Positions 5,344 to 6,494 of a DNA stretch of 6,494 nucleotides are shown here, one piece after another. Location of the stretch: contig CAIXHI010000191.1 in the NCBI GenBank assembly GCA_903919215.1, forward strand, positions 1 through 6,494. Reading direction: 5' to 3'. Each line of letters opens with the position of its first letter. Positions within the stretch are counted from its first letter, which is position 1. Under the pieces are notes generated by a model, which ran no database searches, was not told the origin of the DNA, and saw only the letters and a list, made by a program, of their open reading frames with translations. Source of the DNA: an uncultured Acidimicrobiaceae bacterium. Its GTDB lineage: Bacteria; Actinomycetota; Acidimicrobiia; Acidimicrobiales; Ilumatobacteraceae. The position numbers were made by a program, and so were the translations under genes.

Positions 5344-6494
5344 GCGACAACCGGATGATCCTCGACGAGCTCGTCGTCGACCGCTTCGGTGGTCTCGGCC
5401 ATCGCACGATCGCGCTCCCCCACGACGGGTTCACGGTCGTCAACGGGTTGAACGAGAGCGGCAAGTCCACCATCTCGGAACTGCTCGCATGGTTGATCGC
5501 CGGGCCAGCGGGCAACGCCAAGGATGCGCAGCGTTTCGGTCACCCCGATGAGCTGATCGGCGGCACGTTGAAGGGTCGTCTGCGGGGCGAGACGTTCACC
5601 GCTCGCGGGAAATTCAAGGTGCTCAAGAATGGGTCGCCAAACGTGTCCGGCCTCACGGTCGACATGGGCGGAACGCTGCAGGCCGCGCAGTGGTTCACGG
5701 CGCTCGGCAGCATCGACCCCACGGTGCTCGCGGCGATCTACCGAGTGCGCGGCGAGAGCCTCCACGAGGGATCCAACGTCGAGGAGCACGTGTCGAAGGT
5801 GGCGTTGTCGGCGTTCGCCGGGCGTATCGATGCGCACTCGTTGATCGACGAGTTGTTGAAGGATCGCCAGAAGCTCACCACCGGCAAAGCGGTCGGGGTC
5901 ACCTCGGTGGCGACGCTTGCTGAGCAGATCAAGGTCGCGAAGGGTGCGCTCGATGCTGCTGGCGGGAACGCCGACGAGCACGCCCGAGTTGCCAAGGATC
6001 ATCAGCGACTTGTGGACGAGCGGGCTGCAGCGTTGGCCGAACTCGAGGACGCCCGACGCCGGGTGCGCGTCGCCGCCACTGTGTTGTCGACGGTCAGCTA
6101 TCAGAAGGCGATCGTCGTGCTGCGGCTGGAACTCGAAGGGCTGGCGGTGGTGCCGGACGAGTGGCAGAGCCTGGTGGACGACCCGACGCAGTTGGAGAAC
6201 GCGATCGAGGCCCGTCGCGAGGCGGAGCAACTTGCAACCGGCAAGGCGGCCACGGCCACGGCAACTGCGGCCCGTCTCGGTTGCAGTCTGGATCGGTTGT
6301 CGACGGTGACGATCACCGAGGGCACGCTGATCGAGGTCGCCCTCGCCTCGGAGGCGATGTCCACAGCGAAGGAAGCGCTGACAGCTGCCGAGACGGCCAG
6401 CAGCGCAGCGGGCACGGCTGCAGGTGAAGCGTCCGCGAATGCCGACCGCACGTTGGGTGCGATCGGCGCCACCCGCGACCAGGTCGCCGTTGCC
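5340..6494 (+). CDS. yhaN: YhaN-type SMC/SbcC-like ATPase, N-terminal part (truncated by window end)
   Basis: The frame is open from ATG 5340 to the last base, giving 385 residues with no stop. Residues 6-30 show the family opening (MILDELVVDRFGGLGHRTIALP). The Walker A loop is GLNESGKST at 36-44, in the GxNExGKST form typical of SbcC/Rad50/YhaN proteins. Residues 70-100 are the beta-rich part of the ABC lobe (GGTLKGRLRGETFTARGKFKV), and IYRVRGESL at 133-141 lies near the end of the lobe. From about residue 190 the sequence becomes Ala, Glu, Lys and Arg rich and reads as a long coiled coil (IKVAKGALDAAG, VDERAAALAELEDARRRVRV). The ABC signature, Walker B and returning coiled-coil arm must lie beyond the window. 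By family knowledge it binds and hydrolyses ATP to control the nuclease subunit encoded just upstream. A generic SbcC or RecF-like ATPase is the alternative, but the YhaO neighbour favours YhaN. Confidence 0.9.
   Translation, partial: MSDNRMILDELVVDRFGGLGHRTIALPHDGFTVVNGLNESGKSTISELLAWLIAGPAGNAKDAQRFGHPDELIGGTLKGRLRGETFTARGKFKVLKNGSPNVSGLTVDMGGTLQAAQWFTALGSIDPTVLAAIYRVRGESLHEGSNVEEHVSKVALSAFAGRIDAHSLIDELLKDRQKLTTGKAVGVTSVATLAEQIKVAKGALDAAGGNADEHARVAKDHQRLVDERAAALAELEDARRRVRVAATVLSTVSYQKAIVVLRLELEGLAVVPDEWQSLVDDPTQLENAIEARREAEQLATGKAATATATAARLGCSLDRLSTVTITEGTLIEVALASEAMSTAKEALTAAETASSAAGTAAGEASANADRTLGAIGATRDQVAVA

Noticed and set aside
5052..6230. Long open frame of 392 codons on the - strand
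   Set aside because: It is antisense to the yhaO/yhaN-type genes, whose motifs are unmistakable. Its translation is Arg, Ser and Val rich with no domain, which is typical of a shadow frame in high-GC DNA.
1..6494. CRISPR array, insertion sequence or transposase
   Set aside because: No regularly spaced repeats, terminal inverted repeats or transposase motifs are present.

Overview
The window is high-GC DNA, tightly packed, with every supported gene on the + strand. GTG starts, stop/start overlaps of the TGATG and ATGA type, and an actinobacterial-looking leaderless promoter suggest an actinobacterium, perhaps an Acidimicrobiia-type lineage. The lineage is inferred from style only; there is no rRNA or other taxonomic marker here.

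Block A (1-3846) looks like one operon of four genes. In order they are: the 3' end of an unrecognised gene (stop at 409-411); a 305-residue protein with an acidic hinge and a C-terminal YbjN/type III secretion chaperone-like (TY-Chap) domain; a trypsin-like HtrA-type serine protease with a PDZ-like domain, an intact catalytic triad and no signal peptide; and a 527-residue multidomain protein. The last appears to join a DNA sliding clamp (DnaN)-like N-terminal half, a TY-Chap-like domain and a C-terminal DUF3293 domain. Junctions are 15 nt, a 1-nt overlap and 10 nt, so co-transcription and translational coupling are likely. A peptide-binding chaperone, a cytoplasmic protease and a clamp-like adaptor suggest regulated proteolysis, possibly on DNA-associated targets. 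From memory, TY-Chap proteins and trypsin-like proteases occur together in actinobacterial gene clusters that comparative genomics has proposed to be conflict (immunity-type) systems.

Block B (4066 to the window end) is a two-gene operon: a YhaO-type calcineurin-like DNA exonuclease, overlapping by 4 nt the start of a YhaN-type SMC/SbcC-like ATPase that runs off the window. Together they should form an SbcCD/Mre11-Rad50-like DNA end-processing complex.

The two blocks are separated by a 219-bp non-coding region (3847-4065). It holds a 13-bp inverted repeat and, at its right end, a good candidate promoter (TCGACA, 17 bp, TAACGT) placed so that transcription of yhaO would start at its GTG codon, giving a leaderless mRNA. 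The most interesting item is the clamp-like/TY-Chap/DUF3293 fusion and its operon with the cytoplasmic HtrA-like protease.
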